A stretch of 64,000 nt of DNA from Parafrigoribacterium_A soli (GTDB lineage: Bacteria > Actinomycetota > Actinomycetes > Actinomycetales > Microbacteriaceae), in assembly GCF_040227235.1 (NCBI RefSeq), contig NZ_JBELNZ010000002.1, forward strand, positions 682,001-746,000. Direction: 5' to 3'. Both the position numbers and the translations under genes were made by a program. Shown one piece after another: positions 15,901-24,814 of this stretch (the first letter of the stretch is position 1; every line of letters starts with the position of its first letter). A model generated the notes under the pieces. The model searched no databases. It was not told the origin of the DNA and saw only the letters and a list, made by a program, of their open reading frames with translations.

Positions 15901-17097
15901 ATGGCGAAGCCGGTGCGAGGGACGCCCTCCTGGCTGCGCGAGACCAACGAGCGCACCGCGCTGTCGCTGCTGTTCGAACACGGCGTGCTCACCCGCAACC
16001 AACTCGGCGAGCTGTCCGGACTCTCCAAGCCCACCGCGTCCCAGATCGTCTCGCGGCTCGAACAGACGGGAATCATCGAGGCCGTCGGCGAGGTCTCCGG
16101 CGGTCGCGGTCCGAACGCCGCCAGCTACGGGGTGCGCACCGACCGGGTGCTGGGCGTCGCCGTCGAGATCGACGATGCGGTCATCCGATCCACGGCGGTT
16201 GATGCGACCGGTGCCGAACATCCGGTGGCAGAAGCGGAGATCGACCGGGCGGGTCGCGACGCTGCCGCCGACCTCCGCGGCACCATCGACTCGGCCTGCG
16301 CATCCGCCGGCTTCGATGCCACAGCGGTGCGAACCGTCACGATCGGGCTGCAGGGCTCGATCGACCCGCGCACCGATGAGCTCTCCTTCATCGACACGCT
16401 GCCGGGCTGGCCCCGCAAAGCCGTGAGCGCAACGCTCGCGGATGCCCTCGGCCGCGACGTGCAGATCGACAACGACGTCAACCTGGCCGCCATCGCCGAG
16501 CGCTGCGAGGGCGCGGCTCACGGGGCATCGAGCTTCGCGCTGCTCTGGATGGGCGAGGGGCTCGGTCTCGCCGTCGACCTGGCCGGAACGGTGCATCACG
16601 GCGCGGCGGGCGGCGCGGGCGAGATCGGATACCTCCCGGTGCCTCGCGTCGCGGAGCCCATCGACGCGGACGCCACGAACCTGCAGGATCTGCTCGGCGG
16701 TCCCGCCCTCGTGCGGCTCGCGGCACAGCACGGAGTGCACGCGCGCAGCCTCGCCGACCTCTGCGCAATCCTCGCCACGCATCCCGCGCGCGAGGCGGTG
16801 CTGAGCGCGCTCGCCCCCCGCATCGCACTCGGCATCGTTCCCGTGCTCGCCATCCTCGATCCCGAGACCATCGTGCTCGGTGGCCCGCTGGGCAGCGCGG
16901 GAGGCGCGGAACTCGCCGCTCTCGTCAGTGGCGAGATCCAGACGGCGACGCTGTGGAATCCGATGGTGGCGGCATCCGAGGTCGCACAATTCCCCGTGCT
17001 GCGGGGAGCGAGGGAACTGCTGCTGCGCGACGTGCGCAAGCGACTCCTCGGTGAACTCGGCGAAGAAGAGTCTGAAAAACGAAGGGCCACGACATGA
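15901..17097 (+). CDS. ROK-family transcriptional regulator
   Basis: The 398-residue protein has an N-terminal winged helix (about 10-75; GVLTRNQLGELSGLSKPTASQIVSRLE) fused to a ROK sugar-kinase-like domain with VAVEIDD, a DNDVNLAAIAE motif and GAAGGAGEIGYLPV. The ROK domain lacks the usual CxCGxxGC zinc cluster, so it is probably a sugar-sensing repressor without kinase activity. ATG 15901 has AAGGGA 6 bases upstream. It overlaps the GH4 gene by 4 bases, so regulator and enzyme are co-translated, and a ROK-like palindrome lies upstream. Inducer is likely a (phospho)sugar from the pathway. Confidence 0.9.
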   Translation: MAKPVRGTPSWLRETNERTALSLLFEHGVLTRNQLGELSGLSKPTASQIVSRLEQTGIIEAVGEVSGGRGPNAASYGVRTDRVLGVAVEIDDAVIRSTAVDATGAEHPVAEAEIDRAGRDAAADLRGTIDSACASAGFDATAVRTVTIGLQGSIDPRTDELSFIDTLPGWPRKAVSATLADALGRDVQIDNDVNLAAIAERCEGAAHGASSFALLWMGEGLGLAVDLAGTVHHGAAGGAGEIGYLPVPRVAEPIDADATNLQDLLGGPALVRLAAQHGVHARSLADLCAILATHPAREAVLSALAPRIALGIVPVLAILDPETIVLGGPLGSAGGAELAALVSGEIQTATLWNPMVAASEVAQFPVLRGARELLLRDVRKRLLGELGEEESEKRRATT

Positions 17098-18353
17098 AGT
17101 TGACCGTCATCGGTGGAGGCTCCCCCTACACGCCAGAGCTCATCGACGGGTTCTCCCGCCTGCGCGAGTTGCTTCCCATCGAGGAGCTGTGGCTCGTCGA
17201 TCCGGACGCGCACCGGCTCGACCTGGTGTCGGGGATGGCGCGGCGCATGTTCGTTCGGGCCGGGCATCCGGGGACCATCATGGCGACCTCGGATGTCGTG
17301 GCCGGCGTCGAGAACGCCGACGTCGTTCTGTTGCAGCTTCGCATCGGCGGCCAGGCGGCACGCCAGGGCGACGAGACCTGGCCGCACGAGGCGCAGGTCA
17401 TCGGTCAGGAGACCACCGGACCCGGAGGCTTCGCGAAGGCCTTACGCACCGTGCCCGTCGTGCTCGACATCGCCGAGAACGTGCGACGGCACGCCAAGCC
17501 GAACGCGTGGATCATCGACTTCACCAACCCGGTCGGCATCGTCACCCGCGCCCTGCTGCAGGCGGGCCACCGTGCCGTGGGCCTGTGCAATGTGGCGATG
17601 GGATTCCAGCGCCGGTTCGCCTCGATGCTCGATGTGGACTTCGCCGAGGTGCAGCTCGACCACGTCGGTCTCAACCACCTGACCTGGGAGCGCGGCGTGA
17701 CCGTGCGCGGCCGCAACGTGCTGCCACGCCTGCTCGGCGAGCGCGTCGAGGAGCTGGCCGAGGTCGTCGAGCTGTCGCCGTCGCTCCTCACCCTCCTCGG
17801 CTCTGTGCCCTCCTACTACCTGCGCTACTTCTACGACCACGACGAGGTGCTGAAGGAGCAGCTGGCATCGCCGACCCGCGCGGAGGCCGTCATGGACGTC
17901 GAGCGGGAACTTCTCGACCTCTACGCAGACCCGCACGTCGACACCAAGCCCGCGATCCTCGAGAAGCGAGGCGGTGCGTACTACTCCGAGGCCGCGGTCG
18001 ACCTCATCGCCTCGCTCGTCTCGGACCGTCGCGACGTGCAGGTGGTGAACCTGGTCAACAACGGCGCCATGCCCTTCCTCCCCGACGACCACGTGATCGA
18101 GGTGCCCGCGACGGTGGGCAGCGACGGGGTGTCCGCACTGCCGATCGAGAGGTTGCCGGATGACCTGGCCGGGCTCATCGGCGATGTCGCGGGCTACGAG
18201 CGGCTGGCACTGGATGCCGCGGTGCACGGCGGACGTGACCGGGTGCTGCGGGCGCTGGTCGCGCATCCGCTGGTTCGCCAGTTCGAGAAGGCGGAGAGGC
18301 TCACCGACCTGCTGCTCGCGACCAACGCGCAGCATCTGGCGTGGGCGAAGTGA
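17094..18353 (+). CDS. GH4 family 6-phospho-beta-glucosidase-like hydrolase
   Basis: Family 4 glycosidases cleave (usually 6-phosphorylated) glycosides by an NAD+- and Mn2+-dependent oxidation-elimination. The 419-residue product has the N-terminal NAD loop VIGGGSPYTPELI, the DFTNPVG segment at 142-148, and the metal ligands in CNVAMG (C165-N166) and GLNHLTW (H195). The arrangement fits the 6-phospho-beta-glucosidase subgroup (CelF/BglT-like) rather than the alpha types. It overlaps both the ROK gene and the kinase gene by 4 bases. No PTS or ABC transporter is next to it, so the phosphorylated substrate may be made by the adjacent kinase. Confidence 0.9.
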   Translation: MKLTVIGGGSPYTPELIDGFSRLRELLPIEELWLVDPDAHRLDLVSGMARRMFVRAGHPGTIMATSDVVAGVENADVVLLQLRIGGQAARQGDETWPHEAQVIGQETTGPGGFAKALRTVPVVLDIAENVRRHAKPNAWIIDFTNPVGIVTRALLQAGHRAVGLCNVAMGFQRRFASMLDVDFAEVQLDHVGLNHLTWERGVTVRGRNVLPRLLGERVEELAEVVELSPSLLTLLGSVPSYYLRYFYDHDEVLKEQLASPTRAEAVMDVERELLDLYADPHVDTKPAILEKRGGAYYSEAAVDLIASLVSDRRDVQVVNLVNNGAMPFLPDDHVIEVPATVGSDGVSALPIERLPDDLAGLIGDVAGYERLALDAAVHGGRDRVLRALVAHPLVRQFEKAERLTDLLLATNAQHLAWAK

Positions 18354-19324
18354 ACGATCCGGTTCTCGTCGCGATCGACGGCGGCGGCTCGAAGACGGAT
18401 GCGGTGGCGCTGGACCTCGACGGTAACGTGATCGCTCGGTCGCGTCGTGGCGCGTCGAGCCCGCAGAACATCGGCCTGGCTCCCGCCGCGGCGCTCGTGG
18501 ACTCGCTGGTTACCGAGGTGCTCGCCGGCCGGCCCCTTCTGCGTGCAGCGATCTACCTCTCCGGCGTCGATCTGCCCGCGGAGATCACCGCCTTCCGCAC
18601 GGCTATCGCCGAGTTCGCCTGGGCGAACAGCGGCGAGCGGGAACCTATCGTCGACAACGACATGTTCGCGCTGCTGCGGGCCGGAACCGAGGAGCCGAAC
18701 GCGATCGCGGTGGTCTGCGGCACGGGCATCAATTGCGTGGGCATTCGGGCGGATGGCGCGCACGCGCGCTTTGCCGCGCTCGGCACTCTCTCCGGCGACT
18801 GGGGTGGCGGCTGGCAGCTCGGCGAGCAGGCCCTCTGGCACGCGGCGCGCGCCGTTGATGGTCGCGGTGAGGCGACCGAATTCACCACGACGATCCCGCA
18901 GCAGCTTGGGCTGCCCGACATCGAGGCCGTGCTCGAAGAGATCCATTTTGGACGCCTGTCGACGGCGGTGTTCGCGACGCTCGCGCCGCTCGTGCTCGCG
19001 GCCGCCGACCGGGGTGACACCGCGGGTCTGCTGCTCCTCGAGCGACAGGCCGAGGAGATCGTGGCGATCGCGGTAGCGGCCATCCGGAGGCTGGGTCTGG
19101 AGAACACGGCACTTCCGGTCGTTCTGGGCGGCGGCGTTCTCGCCACGGGTCACGAGAAGTTGATCGACGACGTGACCGCACTGCTCGCCGAACGGGCGCC
19201 CCTCGCGACGATCGAACTCGTGCGATCGCGACCGATCATCGGCGCCGCACTCCTCGGCCTGGAGTCCGTGGGCGCCAACGCCGACGCACTGGAGCGGGCG
19301 AGGCAGCAGCTGGGTCGCGAGTGA
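18350..19324 (+). CDS. BadF/BadG-type sugar kinase (N-acetylglucosamine kinase-like)
   Basis: A 324-residue ASKHA-fold kinase: phosphate-1 loop VAIDGGGSKTDAVALD, a VDNDMFALL segment, phosphate-2 VVCGTGINCVG, the GDWGGGWQLGEQAL motif typical of GlcNAc kinases, and the adenosine motif VVLGGGVLATGH. It likely phosphorylates an amino-sugar or a glycoside before GH4 cleavage, or the hexose that GH4 releases. The start is taken as GTG 18350, overlapping the GH4 stop by 4 bases; an in-frame GTG three codons earlier is the alternative. Substrate specificity is inferred from family only. Confidence 0.85.
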   Translation: MNDPVLVAIDGGGSKTDAVALDLDGNVIARSRRGASSPQNIGLAPAAALVDSLVTEVLAGRPLLRAAIYLSGVDLPAEITAFRTAIAEFAWANSGEREPIVDNDMFALLRAGTEEPNAIAVVCGTGINCVGIRADGAHARFAALGTLSGDWGGGWQLGEQALWHAARAVDGRGEATEFTTTIPQQLGLPDIEAVLEEIHFGRLSTAVFATLAPLVLAAADRGDTAGLLLLERQAEEIVAIAVAAIRRLGLENTALPVVLGGGVLATGHEKLIDDVTALLAERAPLATIELVRSRPIIGAALLGLESVGANADALERARQQLGRE

Positions 19325-19355
19325 TCCGCGCTCGGCCTCGAGACAGAATGGAGTG

Positions 19356-20456
19356 ATGCAGCTCTCCGTTGTGATCGCGCCGGACTCGTTCAAGGGCACA
19401 CTCCCCGCGCGCAGGGTCGCCGAGGCGATCGCCGCCGGCTGGCGCTCGGTGCGGCAGGGCGACGCGCTCGTGCTGCTGCCCCAGGCAGATGGCGGCGAAG
19501 GCACCCTGGACGCCGTCGAGTCTGCGGTTCCCGGCTCCGTTCGCCGAGACGCCGGCCTCGTGAGCGGACCGGATGGCAGGCGCGTGCCGGGCGAATGGCT
19601 CGAGTTGCCTGGCGGTGTGGCCGTGATCGAGCTCGCCCAAATGTGCGGACTGCCGCTCATGGGCGCCCTCGACCCGATGATGGCCACGACCTATGGGCTC
19701 GGGGAGGTCATCCGGGCGGCTCTCGCGAGCGGGGCGCGCAAACTCGTGATCGGCCTCGGCGGATCCGCCTCGACCGATGGCGGGGCGGGTGCCCTTGCCG
19801 CACTGGGCCTCGTCGCTCAGGGCGGCGAACTGCGCGCGTCCGAGTTGGCGCGCCTCGCCTCGCTTCAGCGCGGCGGACTCGTCACTCCCCCGGTCGACGG
19901 CGTCGTGCTCCTGAGCGACGTGACGGCTCCGCTCCTCGGCACCAGCGGAGCGGCACACGTCTTCGGTCCGCAGAAGGGCGCCGCACCGGACCAGGTGGAG
20001 CTCCTCGATACCGGTCTGGCGCGCTTCGCCGAGCTGCTGGGAGGAGATCCGACGCTGTCGGGCTCGGGCGCGGCCGGTGGCACCGCCTACGGCTTCGCGG
20101 CCGCGTGGGGCGCCTCGATCGAGCCGGGAGCGCCCTATCTGTCCAGGCTCAGCCGGCTTCCGGATGCGGTGGGCGGCGCCTCGCTGATCATCACGGGCGA
20201 GGGTTCCTTCGATGCGACCTCGACCGCGGGCAAGGTCGTGGGGCACGTGATCGCGCTCGCGGGTCGCGTGGACGTTCCCGTGCGAGTCATCGCGGGAAGG
20301 CTGGAGGTGCCACCCGTCGGGGCCGACGGCTCGGCGATTCCGGCAAGCTCGCTCACAGAGCTGGCCGGTTCCGCGGGGGCCGCGATGGGAGACCCGACGC
20401 GCTGGCTGCGCGCCGCGGGTGCGGAGTCGGCGCGCTCGTTCGCGTCCGATGGCTAG
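19356..20456 (+). CDS. glxK: Glycerate kinase
   Basis: Glycerate kinase phosphorylates D-glycerate to a phosphoglycerate. The 366-residue protein has the family signatures VVIAPDSFKGTL at the N-terminus, DGGEGTLDA, GLGGSASTDGGAGAL and ITGEGSFDATSTAGKV. ATG 19356 is preferred to the GTG one codon before it because GGAG sits upstream. It follows the sugar kinase by 31 bp, with a CAGAAT box 6 bases before the GTG that may give its own leaderless start, so membership of the ROK operon is uncertain. Its stop overlaps the convergent RamB-like gene by 4 bases. The symbol follows the glycerate-kinase family; glxK and garK are not separable here. Confidence 0.92.
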   Translation: MQLSVVIAPDSFKGTLPARRVAEAIAAGWRSVRQGDALVLLPQADGGEGTLDAVESAVPGSVRRDAGLVSGPDGRRVPGEWLELPGGVAVIELAQMCGLPLMGALDPMMATTYGLGEVIRAALASGARKLVIGLGGSASTDGGAGALAALGLVAQGGELRASELARLASLQRGGLVTPPVDGVVLLSDVTAPLLGTSGAAHVFGPQKGAAPDQVELLDTGLARFAELLGGDPTLSGSGAAGGTAYGFAAAWGASIEPGAPYLSRLSRLPDAVGGASLIITGEGSFDATSTAGKVVGHVIALAGRVDVPVRVIAGRLEVPPVGADGSAIPASSLTELAGSAGAAMGDPTRWLRAAGAESARSFASDG

Positions 20457-21889
20457 TGCGTATCGCCCGAGTGCTGCTCCAGAAAGGCGTAGAGCTCGTT
20501 GTCGTCGACGCCGGGGAACGTGCCGGACGGCAGCGGCGAGAGGATGTGCGCGTGCAGCCGAGCGCTCGGCCACGCCTTGTGCGCCCAGCGCTTCGAGAGC
20601 TCGGTGGTGGGACGACGGCAGCAGCTCGCATCCGGGCAGCTTGAGGTCTCGCGGTTCGTGGTCTCGCGCCCGCGGAACCACTTCGCGTCGGCGAACGGCA
20701 CACCGAAGGTGATCGAGAACTCCTCCTTGGAGCCGGTGCCGGTCTGCGTCGAGCACCAGTAGGTGCCGGTCGGCGTGTCGGTGTACTGGTACAGCTCCGT
20801 CGTGCGATTCGTTCGCGCGAACGCTATGCGCGCACTCCAGTGGCGGCAGACCAGCTGGCCCTCGGTGGATCCGGTGACATCCGTCGGCATGCGCAGGCCG
20901 TCGTTCTCGTAGCCCTTGTAGAGCGCGCCGTCTTCGCCGACGCGAAGGAAGTGCACGGTCATGCCGAGGTGTGTGGTCGCCAGGTTGGTGAAGCGCAGCG
21001 CAGCGGCCTCGTGTGTCACGCCGAAGGCGTCGCGGAAGTCCTCGATCGCGAGGTTGCGATCGTTCTTGGCCGCGGTGAGGAAGTCGACCGACTGCCGCAG
21101 CGGCATGAGGCACGCCGCCGCGTAGTAGTTGATCTCCAGTCGCTGACGCAGGAATTCTGCATAGCTGTCGGGCTCCTTGTGACCGAGCAGCCGGTGCGCG
21201 AGCGCCTGCAGCGCCATCGAGCGCAACCCGTGGCCGCCCGGGATGGAGGCGGGCGGGAGGTAGATGCGCCCGTTGGCGAGGTCGGTCACCGAACGGGTGG
21301 AGTGCGGCAGGTCGTTCACGAAGATCAGCTCGAATCCGAGCTTCTTGGCCATGAGGCTCACCTCGCGATGGGTGAGCGCGCCGGTGGTGTGACCCACGCT
21401 GCGCAGGCTCTCCTCCGCGAGTTCTTCGATCTCGGGTAGGTGGTTGTTCTGCGTGCGCATGTACTGACGCAGCTCGGTGTTCGCGCGGCGCGCCTCCTCG
21501 GGCGTCGCGATCGCCTCGCGGGCGCGGCGAGCAAGCTCGCGGTGCAGGCCGAGCATCGCTTCGAGGGTGTCGTCCGACATCGAGCGCGAGGGGCGGATGC
21601 TGGGCAGCCCGAGCCCCGCGTAGACGGCGCTGTGTTGCATCCGGTCGAGTTCGATCTCGAGGGCGGCCCTGCGGGTCGGCGGCTTCGCGTCGAGGAGATC
21701 GGAGACCTCCGTTCCGAGCGCCGTGGCGATGCTCTGGAGCAGCGAGAGCCTGGGCTCGCGCCGCCCGTTCTCCATGAGGGAGAGCTGGCTGCCGGCGATC
21801 GAGACCTGGGCGCCCAGCTGGTCGAGCGTCAGGCCCGCCGCGGTGCGAAAGAAACGGATGCGCTGCCCCAGGGTGGCGAGATCGGTCAT
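20453..21889 (-). CDS. RamB-type regulator (XRE HTH + IrrE-like + ScfR C-terminal domain)
   Basis: The 478-residue protein has an N-terminal helix-turn-helix (about 5-62; LTLDQLGAQVSIAGSQLSLMENG), a central IrrE/M78-like region (about 180-290) in which the protease HExxH is replaced by LAHRLLGHKEP, and a C-terminal cysteine-bearing ScfR domain (CRHWSARIAF, SSCPDASCCRR). This is the architecture of RamB, which in corynebacteria and mycobacteria controls acetate, glyoxylate and related carbon genes in response to acyl-CoA state. It is divergent from pckG, so control of PEP carboxykinase is likely. ATG 21889 follows TAGTGT by 7 bases, suggesting a leaderless mRNA. Confidence 0.88.
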   Translation of the reverse strand: MTDLATLGQRIRFFRTAAGLTLDQLGAQVSIAGSQLSLMENGRREPRLSLLQSIATALGTEVSDLLDAKPPTRRAALEIELDRMQHSAVYAGLGLPSIRPSRSMSDDTLEAMLGLHRELARRAREAIATPEEARRANTELRQYMRTQNNHLPEIEELAEESLRSVGHTTGALTHREVSLMAKKLGFELIFVNDLPHSTRSVTDLANGRIYLPPASIPGGHGLRSMALQALAHRLLGHKEPDSYAEFLRQRLEINYYAAACLMPLRQSVDFLTAAKNDRNLAIEDFRDAFGVTHEAAALRFTNLATTHLGMTVHFLRVGEDGALYKGYENDGLRMPTDVTGSTEGQLVCRHWSARIAFARTNRTTELYQYTDTPTGTYWCSTQTGTGSKEEFSITFGVPFADAKWFRGRETTNRETSSCPDASCCRRPTTELSKRWAHKAWPSARLHAHILSPLPSGTFPGVDDNELYAFLEQHSGDTH

Positions 21890-21896
21890 GGAATTG

Positions 21897-21902
21897 ACAC
21901 TA
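21897..21902 (-). promoter_or_regulatory. -10 box TAGTGT, leaderless RamB-like gene
   Basis: TAGTGT on the minus strand ends 7 bases before the ATG of the RamB-like gene, with no ribosome-binding site between. Confidence 0.5.
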
Positions 21903-22020
21903 GCGAAAGATCGACGCTTCTTTCCATCAATTTCGGAAGAAAGTTGCCCGAGATTGGCGCATCGTGGAAGAAGAAGCCCGTTCTTGACAGAACACCATCA
22001 CGAAAGTTAGAGGGACCGAC
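21903..22020 (+). promoter_or_regulatory. pckG upstream control region
   Basis: The divergent gap contains several GAAAGTT-like words (21939-21945 and 22002-22008) that partly resemble the AAAGTTTGCAAA half of known RamB sites, and a TTGACA at 21984-21989. No -10 at a good distance from that TTGACA was found. AGGGA before ATG 22021 is the ribosome-binding site. Confidence 0.35.
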
Positions 22021-23943
22021 ATGACTCTCACCCCCATTCGCCCCCGCACGGATGCCGACCTCGTCGAGGCTGACGAACGGCTTCGCGACAACGCTTACCG
22101 CACCGCCACGCACGGCGAAGAAGAACACGAGCACGAGGACGCGCCCGTGATCCCCCGTGACGTGGCCGAATGGGTCGCGTCGATGGCGGCACTCACCAAG
22201 CCGGACCGCATCGTGTGGTGCGACGGCTCGGCGAAAGAATTCGACGACGTGACGCGCGAGCTCGTCGCGAGTGGCACGCTCACCCGCGTCAACCCCGAGT
22301 TCCGTCCCTACAGTTTTCTCGCGCGCAGCGCACCCAGCGATGTTGCCAGGGTCGAGGAGCGCACGTTCATCTGTTCCCTCGACGAAGAGGATGCCGGCCC
22401 GACGAATAACTGGCGCCACCCCGACGAGATGAAGGCCACCCTGCGCGAGCTCTTCGACGGCAGCATGCGCGGCCGCACGATGTACGTCGTGCCGTTCTCG
22501 ATGGGCCCCCTCGGGAGCCCGTACTCGAAGCTCGGCGTGCAGATCACCGACTCGCCCTACGTCGTCGCGAGCATGCGCATCATGACGCGCATGGGCACCG
22601 AGGCACTGCGCCTCATCACCCCGGGCGTCGAATGGGTTCCCGCGCTGCACAGCGTCGGAGCGCCCCTCGCCGAGGGCGAGCAGGACGTCGCGTGGCCCTG
22701 CAACGACACCAAGTACATCTCGCACTTCCCCGAGACGCGGGAGATCTGGTCGTTCGGCTCCGCCTACGGCGGCAACGCCCTGCTCGGCAAGAAGGCGTTT
22801 GCCCTGCGCATCGCCTCGGTGATCGCCCGCGACGAGGGCTGGCTCGCCGAGCACATGCTCATCCTCAAGGTCACGAACCCTCGCGGACGCGTCTTCCACG
22901 TCGCCGCTGCCTTCCCCTCCGCCTGCGGCAAGACCAACCTCGCCATGCTGCGCCCGACCATTCCCGGCTGGAAGGTCGAGACCATCGGCGACGACATCGC
23001 CTGGCTGCACACTGGACCGGATGGGCGCCTGCGCGCCATCAACCCGGAGGCGGGCTTCTTCGGCGTCGCCCCCGGCACGAGCGAGACGACCAACGCGACG
23101 GCCATCGAGACGATGTGGGGCAACACCATCTTCACCAACGTGGCGCTGCGCGACGACGGCGACGTGTGGTGGGAGGGCCTGACCGACAAGGCGCCCGACC
23201 ACCTGGTCGACTGGGAGGGCAACGACTGGAGCCCGGCATCCGGTCGCCCCGCCGCACACCCCAACTCGCGCTTCACCGTGGCCGCCTCACAGTGCCCCAC
23301 CATCTCTGACAACTGGGACGACCCGGATGGCGTGGTCATCGACGCGATCATCTTCGGCGGCCGCCGCGCGAGCAACGTGCCGCTTGTGGTCGAGGCACGC
23401 GACTGGAAGCACGGCGTCTTCGTCGGCGCCACCGTCTCGTCGGAGCGAACGGCCGCCGCCGAGGGAACCGTCGGCGAACTGCGCCGTGACCCCTTCGCGA
23501 TGATGCCGTTCTGCGGCTACAACATGGCGGACCACTGGTCCCACTGGCTGAAGGTAGGCGAGAAGCTGCAGCAGAACGGTAACGCGCCGAAGATCTTCCA
23601 GGTCAACTGGTTCCGCAAGGGCGCCGACGGCAGCTTCCTGTGGCCCGGCTTCGCGGAGAACGCGCGAGTGCTCGAGTGGATCCTCGAGCGCGTCGACGGC
23701 CGCGTGCCGGCAGCCGACACTCCCCTCGGCTGGAAGCCCGCCGACGGCGGCATCAATCTCGAGGGTCTCGAGGTCACGGCCAAACACTGGAACGAGCTCT
23801 TCGACATCGATCCGGATGCATGGCTCGCCGAGCTGGACAGCACCGAGGAGTTCTTCGGTCACTTCGGGGAGCGACTGCCCGCCGAACTCACGAAGCAGCT
23901 CGCCGACATCCGCCGCAGAGTGAAGCTGTCGATCGAGAACTAA
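22021..23943 (+). CDS. pckG: Phosphoenolpyruvate carboxykinase (GTP)
   Basis: PckG interconverts oxaloacetate + GTP with PEP + CO2, the entry step of gluconeogenesis. The 640-residue product matches the GTP-dependent class in length and motifs: RTMYVVPFSMGP, the kinase-1 loop FPSACGKTNLAML with the reactive cysteine C302, the metal/kinase-2 region GDDIAW, the guanine-binding PFCGYNMADHW and FQVNWFRKG. The N-terminus carries a charged EEEHEHED insert that is not unusual in Microbacteriaceae. It is divergent from a RamB-like regulator and followed by pspA after 76 bp. Confidence 0.97.
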   Translation: MTLTPIRPRTDADLVEADERLRDNAYRTATHGEEEHEHEDAPVIPRDVAEWVASMAALTKPDRIVWCDGSAKEFDDVTRELVASGTLTRVNPEFRPYSFLARSAPSDVARVEERTFICSLDEEDAGPTNNWRHPDEMKATLRELFDGSMRGRTMYVVPFSMGPLGSPYSKLGVQITDSPYVVASMRIMTRMGTEALRLITPGVEWVPALHSVGAPLAEGEQDVAWPCNDTKYISHFPETREIWSFGSAYGGNALLGKKAFALRIASVIARDEGWLAEHMLILKVTNPRGRVFHVAAAFPSACGKTNLAMLRPTIPGWKVETIGDDIAWLHTGPDGRLRAINPEAGFFGVAPGTSETTNATAIETMWGNTIFTNVALRDDGDVWWEGLTDKAPDHLVDWEGNDWSPASGRPAAHPNSRFTVAASQCPTISDNWDDPDGVVIDAIIFGGRRASNVPLVVEARDWKHGVFVGATVSSERTAAAEGTVGELRRDPFAMMPFCGYNMADHWSHWLKVGEKLQQNGNAPKIFQVNWFRKGADGSFLWPGFAENARVLEWILERVDGRVPAADTPLGWKPADGGINLEGLEVTAKHWNELFDIDPDAWLAELDSTEEFFGHFGERLPAELTKQLADIRRRVKLSIEN

Positions 23944-23958
23944 AGCCCAGCCCACGTC

Positions 23959-24016
23959 GGGGCCCTCCGGATAGAATCGCGGCACAGGCAGTGCACCCGC
24001 GAATCCGGAAGGCCCC
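23959..24016 (+). promoter_or_regulatory. pspA promoter region inside an imperfect 12-bp inverted repeat
   Basis: GGGGCCCTCCGG (23959-23970) pairs with CCGGAAGGCCCC (24005-24016), 11 of 12 positions. A -10 TAGAAT (23972-23977) lies directly inside. The right arm contains the pspA Shine-Dalgarno GGAAGG. Read-through RNA from pckG could fold and hide the site, or end there; RNA from the internal promoter could not. Confidence 0.5.
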
Positions 24017-24019
24017 ATC

Positions 24020-24760
24020 ATGAGCAAGCAGTCCATCTTCGGTCGGATTTCCCAGCTGGCGAAGGCCAACATCAACGCCCTCATCGACTCCGCCGAGGAT
24101 CCGGCCGTCATGCTCGACCAGATGGTTCGCGACTACACGAACAGCATCTCCGAGGCCGAGAGCGCGATCGCCGAGACGATCGGCAATCTGCGCCTCATGG
24201 AGCAGGACCACGCCGAAGACGTCGCGAACGCGCAGGACTGGGGCAACAAGGCGCTCGCGGCGAGCCGCAAGGGCGATGAACTGCGCGCCGCAGGCAACAC
24301 TGCCGATGCCGACAAGTTCGACAACCTGGCCAAGGTCGCCCTTGGAAGGCAGCTCTCCGCCGAGAAGGAGGCGCGCACGGCCGAGCCCACCATCGCGTCC
24401 CAGACCGCGGTCGTTGCCCAGCTCAAGAGTGGTCTCGACGCGATGCGCGGCAAGCTCAGCCAGCTCACGGCGAAGCGCGACGAACTCGTCGCTCGCTCGA
24501 AGACGGTCAAGGCACAGTCGCAGGTTCTGGATGCCGTGAAGAGCATCGACCTGCTTGACCCGACGAGCGAGATCAGCCGCTTCGAGAGCAAGATCCGTCG
24601 CGAGGAGGCGAGGGTCGCCGGCAGGCAGGAGCTCGCATCCTCGAGCCTCGACGCGCAGTTTGAGCAGCTCGAGGCCTCGGATGAGCAGGTCGAGCTGGAC
24701 GCTCGGCTGGCCGCCCTCAAGGCGGGCGCGCCGCAGCGCTCGCTCACCGACGGCCAGTAG
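24020..24760 (+). CDS. pspA: PspA/IM30 family membrane-stress protein
   Basis: The 246-residue protein is a long coiled coil with an N-terminal amphipathic helix (SIFGRISQLAKANINALID) and the PspA signature AEDPAVMLDQMVRDY. PspA/IM30 proteins assemble as ESCRT-III-like oligomers on the inner face of the membrane and protect it under stress. Heptad-rich segments cover about residues 25-225. It follows pckG on the same strand but has its own -10. No PspB/PspC or ClgR/Rv2743c-like partner genes are adjacent. Confidence 0.92.
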   Translation: MSKQSIFGRISQLAKANINALIDSAEDPAVMLDQMVRDYTNSISEAESAIAETIGNLRLMEQDHAEDVANAQDWGNKALAASRKGDELRAAGNTADADKFDNLAKVALGRQLSAEKEARTAEPTIASQTAVVAQLKSGLDAMRGKLSQLTAKRDELVARSKTVKAQSQVLDAVKSIDLLDPTSEISRFESKIRREEARVAGRQELASSSLDAQFEQLEASDEQVELDARLAALKAGAPQRSLTDGQ

Positions 24761-24814
24761 CGCGCCGAATCGTGGTCGGGGAAGAAATCGGCCGCCGCAT
24801 CCGTTAGCGCGAAC

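Noticed and set aside
21984..22012. TTGACA-17-TTAGAG as the pckG promoter
   Set aside because: The putative -10 would overlap the ribosome-binding site and leave almost no leader; the match is poor.
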